This document shows positions 8,934-17,085 of a DNA stretch of 34,017 nt, piece after piece. Position 1 is the stretch's first letter. Each line of letters starts with the position of its first letter. Below the pieces are notes generated by a model, which was not told the origin of the DNA, did no database searches, and was given only the letters and a program-made list of their open reading frames with translations. The stretch spans positions 1 to 34,017 of the forward strand of contig JAMCQN010000036.1 in NCBI GenBank assembly GCA_023382055.1. Reading direction: 5' to 3'. This stretch comes from Chloroflexota bacterium (GTDB taxonomy: Bacteria > Chloroflexota > Anaerolineae > J036 > Brachytrichaceae). A program made the translations under genes and the position numbers.

Positions 8934-10391
8934 ATGATAAGTGCTCTTATGGTTTCACCTGACACAATCACTGCTGACATAAACGTACAGGCTAACAGTG
9001 AAAAACATCAGATCGCCCGGAATTCGGTTTTAGCCGCTGTTTTTCTGACCGTGCTGAAGCTGATAATCGGGGTTGCGACCGGGAGCCTGGGGATATTATC
9101 AGAGGCTCTACATTCCGGGCTGGATCTTATCGCTGCTGCATTAACACTGATAGCAGTGCGTATTTCCGGTAAACCTGCAGATAACCAGCACACCTATGGC
9201 CACGGCAAGGTCGAGAACATATCGGCGCTTTTCGAAACCGTGCTACTGCTGGTGACTTGTATATGGATTATTTACGAGGCCATCCAGCGCCTGTTTTTCA
9301 AAAATGTCAAGGTCGAGTTGAGCATCTGGGCGTTTGCGATTGTCATCGTCGCGATCGTTATTGACTGGTCACGTTCACGTGCCTTGATGCGGGTGGCCTT
9401 AAAGTATCATAGCCAGGCGCTCGAAGCGGATGCGCTGCACTTTTCTACCGACATCTGGTCATCCTTCGTGGTGCTGGCCGGCCTGGTATGCGTGCTGGCG
9501 GCACAGGTGTTCCATGTTTCATGGCTGGACAAGGCCGATGCGCTGGCTGCGCTTGGCGTCTCCGGTATAGTAATTTATGTTAGTGTACGGATGGGTATCC
9601 GCACCATAACGGCGCTTGTCGACGGAGTCCCGGCTGGTATTCATGACGATATTGTTAAGGCGGTCCAGGCGCCAGGAATTGCGGAAGTCAGGCAGGTACG
9701 CATTCGACAGAGTGGTCCTGAGGCTTTCGCCGACATCACCTTATCCGTAGCGCGCGATATCTCGCTGGTTAAAGCACATGATATAGCAAGCAACGCAGAA
9801 AACGCCGTCAGGAAGATCATGCCAGGCGCTGATGTTGTGGTTCATATTGATCCTGACCGTGTCGAGCACGAGGATATGGTAACAACAATCCATGTGCTGG
9901 CAGGGCAGCATGGACTGGGCGCACACGGCGTGCGCATCTACAACATGGCTGGCCGGCGCGATCTCGAATTGCATCTCGAAGTTAACCCGTCACTAAGCCT
10001 GGGCGAGGCGCATGATGCAGCGAGTGAATTCGAGCAAAACCTGCGCGAAGCTTTTCCGACTCTACAAAATATCGTCACACATATCGAGCCCAGTGGAGAA
10101 GATGCATCGCTATTCAATGCAACCCGCATCAACGAATATGATGTCAACAAGATCGTGCAACAGTTGCCGGAAAAACTGGGTATCCCATGCGATCCTCATA
10201 GCATTGTGACCCACCGGGTCGGGACAGAGCTTGAATTGTCGTTCCACTGTTCTCTGGACCCCTCGCTCAGCGTAACCGATGTACATTCGTTTACGGAACG
10301 GGCGGAGCAATCGATCCGCAGCAGGATTGCGGGCATTGGGCGCGTGATTATCCACACCGAACCGAGTGCGGGTCATACCGCGCTGAGATAG
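8934..10391 (+). CDS. Cation diffusion facilitator (CDF) metal exporter with three C-terminal domains
   Basis: A 485-residue protein if it starts at the ATG at 8934 (MISALMV); another Met follows five codons later and no strong ribosome-binding site decides between them. Six membrane helices span about residues 30-230. The transport site pairs are H60-x3-D64 (HSGLD) in TM2 and H169-x3-D173 (HFSTD) in TM5, a pattern associated with Zn2+-type CDF proteins. The family motif HTYGHGK follows TM2. The usual single cytoplasmic ferredoxin-like domain (about 80 residues) is present three times, at about 233-312, 313-395 and 396-485, each ending in a V-x-x-H-x-(D/E)-P-like strand. Typical CDF exporters have about 300 residues. 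Cytoplasmic metal is probably expelled in exchange for protons. Confidence 0.88.
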   Translation: MISALMVSPDTITADINVQANSEKHQIARNSVLAAVFLTVLKLIIGVATGSLGILSEALHSGLDLIAAALTLIAVRISGKPADNQHTYGHGKVENISALFETVLLLVTCIWIIYEAIQRLFFKNVKVELSIWAFAIVIVAIVIDWSRSRALMRVALKYHSQALEADALHFSTDIWSSFVVLAGLVCVLAAQVFHVSWLDKADALAALGVSGIVIYVSVRMGIRTITALVDGVPAGIHDDIVKAVQAPGIAEVRQVRIRQSGPEAFADITLSVARDISLVKAHDIASNAENAVRKIMPGADVVVHIDPDRVEHEDMVTTIHVLAGQHGLGAHGVRIYNMAGRRDLELHLEVNPSLSLGEAHDAASEFEQNLREAFPTLQNIVTHIEPSGEDASLFNATRINEYDVNKIVQQLPEKLGIPCDPHSIVTHRVGTELELSFHCSLDPSLSVTDVHSFTERAEQSIRSRIAGIGRVIIHTEPSAGHTALR

Positions 10392-10407
10392 TTGGTCTAT
10401 TCGATTG

Positions 10408-10435
10408 TTGACGACGGACATCAATGATGTATAAT
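10408..10435 (+). promoter_or_regulatory. Sigma70-type promoter for rpoC
   Basis: A -35 element TTGACG (10408-10413) and a perfect -10 TATAAT (10430-10435) are separated by 16 bases, starting 17 bases after the CDF stop. Transcription would begin near 10442, leaving a leader of about 120 bases before rpoC. This gives rpoC its own strong promoter. Confidence 0.7.
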
Positions 10436-10482
10436 ACAAGCCATACAATTTATACTTTACCTAAGTGCGTCAGAATTTCTGA

Positions 10483-10509
10483 AGCGCGAGTGATCTTTTC
10501 GCTCGCGCT
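10483..10509 (+). promoter_or_regulatory. Leader hairpin upstream of rpoC
   Basis: The arms AGCGCGAG (10483-10490) and CTCGCGCT (10502-10509) form a perfect 8-bp stem that can extend inward by a T-G and a G-C pair, leaving a 7-base A/T-rich loop. No U-run follows, so it is not a classical terminator. It sits between the promoter and the AAGGAG site at 10548-10553 and could affect leader stability or translation. Confidence 0.45.
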
Positions 10510-10564
10510 CTGTTCGTTGTAAAGTGATTGCATCGGCTTCCTGGTATAAGGAGTATCGCGATTA

Positions 10565-13500
10565 ATGGAACTGCGAGATTTTAAAGCGCTTCGCATCAGT
10601 TTAGCATCCCCGGAACAGATTCGCTCATGGTCGTATGGCGAAGTGACCAAGCCGGAAACAATAAACTATCGTCGTCTGCGCGCCGAAAAGGACGGCCTGT
10701 TTGATGAGGCAATCTTTGGCCCCACCAAAGATTACCAGTGCTACTGCGGAAAGTACAAGAATATCCGCTACAAGGGCATTATTTGCGACAAGTGCGGCGT
10801 CGAAGTCACCAAAGCGTCCGTGCGGCGTGAGCGCATGGGCCATATCAATCTCGCTGCGCCGGTAGCGCACGTCTGGTACACCCGCCGTGTTCCCAGCTTT
10901 CTCGGCACATTGCTGGATATCAGCCGCCGCAATCTTGATCGCGTTCTCTACTTCGCGCAATATATCGTTACCTACGTCGACGAAGATGCACGCCAGAAAG
11001 CGCTGCGCCGCCTGCAGGAAGACTTCGAGCATCGCACCGCCGACCTGGAAGCCAAGACGAAGGCTCAGGAAGACAGCGCCAGCGGCAAACTCTTCAAACA
11101 GTTGATCAAACAGCAACAGCTCCTGGAGAGCACCATCAGCAAGTTCGATGAGCAACTGGCGAATGAGACTGAGCCGATCATGAAAGCTGCTCAACGTCTG
11201 CAGAGGGAAATCGACACGAAACAGGGCAAAACTATTCGCGTGCCGATCGTTTTTGAACTGACCAATGCCACGATCGCCAGCGAAGGGGAGACAATCGGCC
11301 GTGAGCATATCACCATGCTGAATCGCGTGGTAAAGGAACAGCTCAACGCGGTTGAAGCTAATATCAACGACGAGAAAGAGCGCATGGTCAGCAAGGTGCA
11401 GGGTGAGATCGAACTCCTGCAGGGCAAAGTCGACAACGAAACGCGCCAGGTGGCTGAGAGGTTATCTTCCGAAATGGAGAGCCTGAACTCGCGCTATGCG
11501 ACCGACCGCGAAGACCTGCAATCACTGGCGGTCGCCCAGTTCCTCAATGAAGCGCGCATGCGCGAGTTGAAGCAGAAATTCGGCCAGGTATTCAAGGCCG
11601 ATATGGGCGCGGAAGCCTTCTACGAAATCCTGCGCCGCATCGATCTCGACCAATTAGCCAAGGAACTGTGGCGCGAGGTGCGTCACAGCCTGAGCAAGGT
11701 CAAGAAGAAGAAAGCCATCAAGCGCTTGCGCATCGTTGAGGCGCTGCGGAAGAGCAGCAATCGTCCCGAATGGATGATCCTGACCGTGCTGCCGGTCATC
11801 CCACCGGAACTGCGCCCGATGGTTCAACTCGACGGCGGTCGTTTTGCAACCAGCGACCTGAATGACTTGTATCGCCGCGTGATCAACCGCAACAACCGGC
11901 TGAAGCGGCTGCTGGAACTGGGTGCGCCTGACGTCATCGTTCGCAACGAAAAGCGCATGTTGCAGGAGGCAGTCGATTCACTCATTGATAACTCGCAGCG
12001 CGGTAAGGCGCTCAGCCGGCGCGGCCGCCGCGAGCTGAAGTCGCTCAGCGACATGTTGAAAGGAAAGAAGGGTCGCTTCCGCCGCAACCTGCTGGGTAAG
12101 CGCGTCGACTACTCCGGACGTTCAGTAATCGTGGTCGGCCCCAACCTCAAACTGCATCAGTGCGGTTTGCCAAAGGGCATGGCGCTGGAACTGTTCAAAC
12201 CCTTTGTTATCCAGAAGCTGGTCGAACTCAACTATGCGACCAATGTCAAAGGCGCCAAGCGCGTCATCGAGCGCGAACGCCCAGAAGTCTTTGAAGTCCT
12301 GGAAGATGTCATCAAGACGCGCCCGGTCATGTTGAACCGCGCGCCAACACTGCACCGCCTGGGCATCCAGGCATTTGAACCCTTGTTGGTGGAAGGCAAA
12401 GCGATCCAGCTTCACCCGCTGGTGTGCCAGGCGTTCAACGCCGACTTCGATGGCGACCAGATGGCGGTACACGTGCCGCTGTCGCGCAAGGCCGTAGAGG
12501 AAACTCGCCGGTTGATGATCTCGACGGAAAATCTGCTGAAGCCAAGCGATGGTGAGCCGGTTGTAGCGCCGTCCAAAGACATGGTTCTTGGCGTGTACTA
12601 CCTCACGATGACCGAACCCGGAAAACTGAAGGGCGACGGCAGGGCATTCAGCACCATTGATGAGGTTGACCTGGCGTATTCCAATCACCAGGTGCAAATC
12701 CATACCCGTATATACATCCAGGCCGAGACATACTACGAGGACGATGGCTCGCGCGTGAAAGATGACAAGCCGTATCGTAAAGTGATCGAAACTACCGTAG
12801 GGCGAGCGCTGTTTAACCGAATCGTGCCGCCTGAGATGCGCTTTGTCAATCGCACACTGGATAAAGGCGACATTCAGCGCCTGGTCAGCCAGACCTTCCA
12901 GGTCCTTGGCGCCGACCGCCATACCGAAGTCATCGAGTTCCTGGATGCCATTAAGGGCATCGGCTTCAAGTATGCAACACTTTCCGGCGTGAGTGTGGCG
13001 ATCAGCGATATCACTGTACCGGCGGACAAGACCACGATTCTGGATCGGGCTGAAGTGCATGTACAGGAAGTGGAGCGCCAGTTCCGGCGCGGCCTGATGA
13101 CAGATGATGAACGCGAGAGCCGCACTATCGCGATATGGACGGAAGCCAAGGATGCAGTTGCGAACGCCGTCAAGAAGTCGATGGATCCCATCGGCAACCT
13201 GAGTGTTATGGCTGTTTCCGGCGCCACCAAAGGCGGATTCGGCCCAATTGCACAGTTGGCCGGTATGCGCGGCATGATGGCTGACCCATCGGGTCGCATC
13301 ATCGCGCTGCCTATTCGTTCGAACTTCCGCGAAGGACTCGACGCTTTGGAGTTCTTCATCAGCACACACGGCCAGCGCAAAGGCCTGGCAGATACCGCCA
13401 TGCGCACTGCGGATGCCGGTTACCTGACGCGCCGCCTGGTTGACGTGGCGCAGGATATGATCATCAATACTGATGATTGTGGAACGATGAGCGGCATCTG

Positions 13501-14935
13501 GCTGCGCGCCACCGATGATGTGGGCGGCCAGAAGATGCGCGAGCGCTTCCTGGGCCGCGCGCCTGCGGCGGATATTCTGCATCCGGCGACAGGAGAGGTG
13601 ATCTGCCCGCGCAATGAGATCATCGATGAGGCTATGGCCGACAGGATCGTCGCTGCAAACATGCAGGAAGTGTTGATCCGGTCTCCGCTGACCTGCGAAC
13701 TGAAGATCGGTCTGTGCCAGAAATGCTACGGGCGCGATCTTGGCCGCGGCAAGCTTATCGCTGTGGGCGCAGCAGTCGGTATCATCGCTGCACAATCCAT
13801 CGGCGAACCGGGCACGCAATTGACATTGCGCACCTTCCACACCGGCGGTGTAGCCTCTGCAACCGACATTACACAGGGTTTGCCACGCGTGGAGGAACTG
13901 CTGGAAGCACGCAAGAAGCCCAAGGCTGAAGCCATCATGGCTGATATCTCGGGCAAGGTGCAGGTGGAACGCCTTGACGGCGGCATCCGGCGCATCAAGA
14001 TCATCGATAGCCAGTTGCAGAAGGACGAGTACAACATCCCCGGCAACTGGTCGATCCGCGTGGAAGACGGCCAGGAAATCAAGGATAAAGAAGTGATCGC
14101 GACGCGTGGCGAACAGGAACTGCGGGTAGAACACGGCGGTCGCGTAATCCGCGATGGACTGACGGTCACGCTTGCATACGACAAGCACGAGGAGGTGGAG
14201 TATCAGGTTCCACCGGCGGCGCGGCTGCTGGTCGGGGAAGGGCAGCAGGTTAATGCCGGCGACCCGATCACCGAAGGCACGAAGAATCCGCACATGCTGC
14301 TCAAGGTGCTTGGCCGTGACGCGGCGCAGCAGTACATGCTCACCGAAGTGCAGAAGGTATATCGCTCGCAGGGTGTCAACATCAACGATAAGCACTTCGA
14401 GATCATGATCCGCAAGATGACCAGCCGCGTGCAGATCACCTCGCCGGGAGACTCCGGATATCTGCCTGGCGACCTGGTGCATCGGATCGAACTCGCCGAA
14501 ACGAACGAGCACCTGTCTGCAGAGGGCAAGCGGCCAGCCACAGGCACGCCAATACTGCTGGGTATCAGTAAAGCGGCGCTGGCGACGGACTCGTTCCTGT
14601 CAGCTTCATCATTCCAGCAGACCATTAAAGTGCTTGCCGCTGCCGCGATTGAAGGTAAACGTGATGATCTGCTTGGTTTGAAGGAAAATGTGATCCTGGG
14701 CAAGCTCATCCCGGCCGGCACGGCGACCCACACGTTGTTGTCAGACAACTATGAAGGGGTACTGCTGCCGAGTGCCGAACCCAAGCAGAAGTCGTCACTG
14801 ACGCAGCATGCGGAGATGGCGCTGCTGGGCATCAGCCCCGATGGCGAGGAAATCCTGCCGCCGCTCGACAATATCATCGGTATCGAACCTCCGCCGGAAG
14901 GTTTGCTGCGCGATGCCGACGAAGACATACTTTAG
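10565..14935 (+). CDS. rpoC: DNA-directed RNA polymerase subunit beta'
   Basis: A 1456-residue protein covering the whole beta' subunit. The first zinc site is C59-x-C61 and C74-x2-C77. The catalytic Mg-binding loop NADFDGD has D627, D629 and D631. The switch/zipper region (RFRRNLLGKRVDYSGRSVI) lies before it. The trigger loop (RKGLADTAMRTADAGYLTRRL) is near residue 945, and the second zinc site includes DDCGTM and CELKIGLCQKCYG. Compared with E. coli, about 170 extra residues (roughly 140-335) are inserted after LERVLYF-like sequence; they are charged and largely coiled-coil, with a short beta segment (RVPIVFEL). AAGGAG lies 11 bases before ATG. Unusually, rpoB is not upstream; a metal exporter is, and rpoC has its own promoter and terminator. 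Confidence 0.98.
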   Translation: MELRDFKALRISLASPEQIRSWSYGEVTKPETINYRRLRAEKDGLFDEAIFGPTKDYQCYCGKYKNIRYKGIICDKCGVEVTKASVRRERMGHINLAAPVAHVWYTRRVPSFLGTLLDISRRNLDRVLYFAQYIVTYVDEDARQKALRRLQEDFEHRTADLEAKTKAQEDSASGKLFKQLIKQQQLLESTISKFDEQLANETEPIMKAAQRLQREIDTKQGKTIRVPIVFELTNATIASEGETIGREHITMLNRVVKEQLNAVEANINDEKERMVSKVQGEIELLQGKVDNETRQVAERLSSEMESLNSRYATDREDLQSLAVAQFLNEARMRELKQKFGQVFKADMGAEAFYEILRRIDLDQLAKELWREVRHSLSKVKKKKAIKRLRIVEALRKSSNRPEWMILTVLPVIPPELRPMVQLDGGRFATSDLNDLYRRVINRNNRLKRLLELGAPDVIVRNEKRMLQEAVDSLIDNSQRGKALSRRGRRELKSLSDMLKGKKGRFRRNLLGKRVDYSGRSVIVVGPNLKLHQCGLPKGMALELFKPFVIQKLVELNYATNVKGAKRVIERERPEVFEVLEDVIKTRPVMLNRAPTLHRLGIQAFEPLLVEGKAIQLHPLVCQAFNADFDGDQMAVHVPLSRKAVEETRRLMISTENLLKPSDGEPVVAPSKDMVLGVYYLTMTEPGKLKGDGRAFSTIDEVDLAYSNHQVQIHTRIYIQAETYYEDDGSRVKDDKPYRKVIETTVGRALFNRIVPPEMRFVNRTLDKGDIQRLVSQTFQVLGADRHTEVIEFLDAIKGIGFKYATLSGVSVAISDITVPADKTTILDRAEVHVQEVERQFRRGLMTDDERESRTIAIWTEAKDAVANAVKKSMDPIGNLSVMAVSGATKGGFGPIAQLAGMRGMMADPSGRIIALPIRSNFREGLDALEFFISTHGQRKGLADTAMRTADAGYLTRRLVDVAQDMIINTDDCGTMSGIWLRATDDVGGQKMRERFLGRAPAADILHPATGEVICPRNEIIDEAMADRIVAANMQEVLIRSPLTCELKIGLCQKCYGRDLGRGKLIAVGAAVGIIAAQSIGEPGTQLTLRTFHTGGVASATDITQGLPRVEELLEARKKPKAEAIMADISGKVQVERLDGGIRRIKIIDSQLQKDEYNIPGNWSIRVEDGQEIKDKEVIATRGEQELRVEHGGRVIRDGLTVTLAYDKHEEVEYQVPPAARLLVGEGQQVNAGDPITEGTKNPHMLLKVLGRDAAQQYMLTEVQKVYRSQGVNINDKHFEIMIRKMTSRVQITSPGDSGYLPGDLVHRIELAETNEHLSAEGKRPATGTPILLGISKAALATDSFLSASSFQQTIKVLAAAAIEGKRDDLLGLKENVILGKLIPAGTATHTLLSDNYEGVLLPSAEPKQKSSLTQHAEMALLGISPDGEEILPPLDNIIGIEPPPEGLLRDADEDIL

Positions 14936-14954
14936 CCGGCAGTGGAGTCGAATC

Positions 14955-14986
14955 AGCGCCGCGGTAATCACCGCGGCGCTTTTTTT
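14955..14986 (+). terminator. Rho-independent terminator after rpoC
   Basis: An 11-bp perfect GC-rich stem (AGCGCCGCGGT at 14955-14965 with ACCGCGGCGCT at 14970-14980), a 4-base AATC loop and a run of seven T (14980-14986). It begins 20 bases after the rpoC stop and separates rpoC from the kinase-like gene. Confidence 0.95.
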
Positions 14987-15078
14987 ATCCACACCGTTTT
15001 CCTGACCTCTGGCATAATCCCCTCACCGTATGCTGAATCAGCGTCTTCATAATAGCGTTCGAGTAGAGAATCGTATCT

Positions 15079-15993
15079 ATGTACCGAATCAAAGTTATAT
15101 ACAACCCCAGGGCGAATCGCGGCCGTAACCCGCGCGATATCACGGAGTTGCGTGAAATTGCGCGAACACTTGGCGCATCGGAGTGGATTCATACGGAGTA
15201 TCCGGGGCATGCTATCCTGCTGGCGGCGCAGGCTGCGCGCGAAGGGTACCAGCGTGTTGTTTCCATCGGCGGCGATGGAACACTTCATGAGATTGTGAAT
15301 GGACTGTTGCAAATCCCAGACCAGGAACGGCCGCAACTTGGGATTGTTCCAATGGGTTCAGGCAATGACTTCGTCGTCGGCGTCGGCGCGACATCCAATA
15401 TACGGCGCGCCATAGAACATGTGTTCGATGATGCGCATATCCGCAGAATCGATGCGGGGTTCGTAAGGTTTGGCGATGGCGCCAAGCATTACTGGTGCAA
15501 TATGCTGGGTATCGGATTTGACGCTGCCGTGACGCTGCAAAGCCAGCACATCAACTGGCTGCGCGGACAGGCTATGTATTTCCTGGCGGCGGTACGCACG
15601 ATTATCGAAAATTACGACGCGCCTGAGATGATCATGGAGTTGGACGGCAGTCCACTGCGGCAGCGGGTGCAGATGTTGACCATCGGCAATGGCACCCGTG
15701 AGGGTGGGGGCTTTATCACAACGCCGGATGCACAGGTCGATGACGGAAGACTGGACTACGCGATGTTTCAACCGGTATCGCGAGCAATGATGGTGCGACT
15801 GATACCGGAGGTGATGCGCGGCACGCACGGGCGTTTCCACCAGGTCCGCATGGGTAAGATTGTCGTCCTGAAACTACAGGCTGATCGTCCATTACTGATA
15901 CACGCCGATGGCGAAATGCTGGCTCGGTATTCCGATAACGTCACAGTGGTTGAAGTGGGTATCGTTCCAGGCGCATTGACTCTGGTCAGTTGA
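15079..15993 (+). CDS. Diacylglycerol/sphingosine kinase-like lipid kinase (YegS/DagK type)
   Basis: A 304-residue protein with the DAGK catalytic fold. It has an N-terminal V-I-Y-N-P-R-A strand, the nucleotide-binding GGDGT at residues 64-68 followed by L-H-E-I-V-N-G, and G-S-G-N-D-F at 93-98. The C-terminal domain contains GNGTREGGG and the D-D-G-x-L-D-Y motif typical of YegS/DgkB. Such enzymes phosphorylate diacylglycerol or related lipids at the inner membrane surface with ATP. It follows the rpoC terminator, and its stop is one base from the stop of the convergent recombinase. The ribosome-binding site is weak. The lipid substrate cannot be assigned; members also include uncharacterised undecaprenol-type and ceramide kinases. 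Confidence 0.9.
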   Translation: MYRIKVIYNPRANRGRNPRDITELREIARTLGASEWIHTEYPGHAILLAAQAAREGYQRVVSIGGDGTLHEIVNGLLQIPDQERPQLGIVPMGSGNDFVVGVGATSNIRRAIEHVFDDAHIRRIDAGFVRFGDGAKHYWCNMLGIGFDAAVTLQSQHINWLRGQAMYFLAAVRTIIENYDAPEMIMELDGSPLRQRVQMLTIGNGTREGGGFITTPDAQVDDGRLDYAMFQPVSRAMMVRLIPEVMRGTHGRFHQVRMGKIVVLKLQADRPLLIHADGEMLARYSDNVTVVEVGIVPGALTLVS

Positions 15994-15994
15994 C

Positions 15995-16942
15995 CTATTC
16001 GCCGAACGCGCTTCGAGTCGCATCGCCGGCGCCGCGGCCCTGGTCGCGGATATAACGTTGCAGAATGGCATCGCTTTTATGACCTGTCTGCTGCTTGATT
16101 TTCCACAGGGGCTGGTTGCGGTTGGCAGCTTCGGTCACGTAGCCGGCGCGCAGGCTGTGCCCGGCTAATTCGTCAGGATTCAGGTCGGCGAGTTTTGCAT
16201 ACTTCTTCACCAGTCGCGCTACCTCCTGCGGATTCATCATGCGATTGGATATATTGCCATGGCGATCGATAGGTCTGAATAGCACCCCTTCGGTGATGCC
16301 CGCCGCGTTCATCCAGTATTTGAGAGCGGTAACCGGGCACAAGGTTTTATTCGCAAGCACGGGCAGGATCTTTGTCATGCCATGACCTTCCTGATCCGTC
16401 TTGGACTGGCGCAATCTCACGACTGCCTGCTTATGCTCAAACTTAACATCGGCGACGGATAAAGCCACCAGTTCACTGCGTCGGAAAGCTCCGCCAAAAC
16501 CGAACAGCAGTAACGCCTTGTCGCGAATCCCTCGCGCGCCTTCGGGCAGCACATCGAGCAATTTGCGCAGTTGGTCCAGAGGCAACGGCGCTTTACCTTT
16601 CTGGAACATGCCGATGGTGCGGCGTATGCCGTGCATCGTTTCCTGCACCTCCACCGACTTAATGGGGTTGTCCATCTTGGCGACGCGGTGCGCATAACTG
16701 ATGGCGGATGCCTTGACCTGGATGGTGGACATCGATGCGCCGATATCAGCGAGGAAGGTGAGGTAATCGACCACAGCAGCGGGAGCGGCCGGCATGGCGC
16801 CGTAGCCGCGTTCGGCGCAGAAATCTTTGAAGTCTTTCAGATGCGACTGATACGCGCGCCGCGTGTTCTCAGCCTTGGAGGCCTCCACGTAGCGGCGCGC
16901 CCTTGTGGCGCGTTCGGTGGTTATGGCGCTTTTTGTCGGCAT
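15995..16942 (-). CDS. Tyrosine recombinase / phage-type integrase
   Basis: A 315-residue protein with an N-terminal SAM-like core-binding domain (about 15-105) and a C-terminal catalytic domain. Catalytic residues are R154 (AFRRSEL), K181 (QSKTD), H262 and R265 (HSLRAG), H288 (QQTGHKS) and the nucleophile Y297 (LQRYIRD), so the set is complete and the enzyme is probably active. GGAG lies 6 bases before ATG. It stands alone on the minus strand, stop to stop with the lipid kinase and divergent from the DUF89 gene. No tRNA, second recombinase or obvious att core was found near it. It could be a remnant of an integrated element, an island integrase or a Xer-like resolvase; its length and motifs do not decide this. 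Confidence 0.92.
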   Translation of the reverse strand: MPTKSAITTERATRARRYVEASKAENTRRAYQSHLKDFKDFCAERGYGAMPAAPAAVVDYLTFLADIGASMSTIQVKASAISYAHRVAKMDNPIKSVEVQETMHGIRRTIGMFQKGKAPLPLDQLRKLLDVLPEGARGIRDKALLLFGFGGAFRRSELVALSVADVKFEHKQAVVRLRQSKTDQEGHGMTKILPVLANKTLCPVTALKYWMNAAGITEGVLFRPIDRHGNISNRMMNPQEVARLVKKYAKLADLNPDELAGHSLRAGYVTEAANRNQPLWKIKQQTGHKSDAILQRYIRDQGRGAGDATRSAFGE

Positions 16943-17085
16943 TTTGCTCCGTTTCTGGTGAATGATAAGAAGTCATTATCGTTCCTTATACCACCATCAT
17001 ACACCATGTTCGCTTTCAATAGTGACTGTGCTGAGCCCGTGGTATGCTCAGCCAGTCGAACACAGCAAGGAAATGATGACCACTC

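Noticed and set aside
12122-14512. A 796-codon open frame on the minus strand inside rpoC
   Set aside because: It is antisense to the conserved rpoC catalytic and trigger-loop regions, and its translation is His/Arg/Leu-rich with no recognisable domain: a codon-bias shadow.
16960-16990. Short inverted repeats near the recombinase start as an attachment site
   Set aside because: The arms are only about 5 bases, A/T-rich and without a matching second copy elsewhere in the window.
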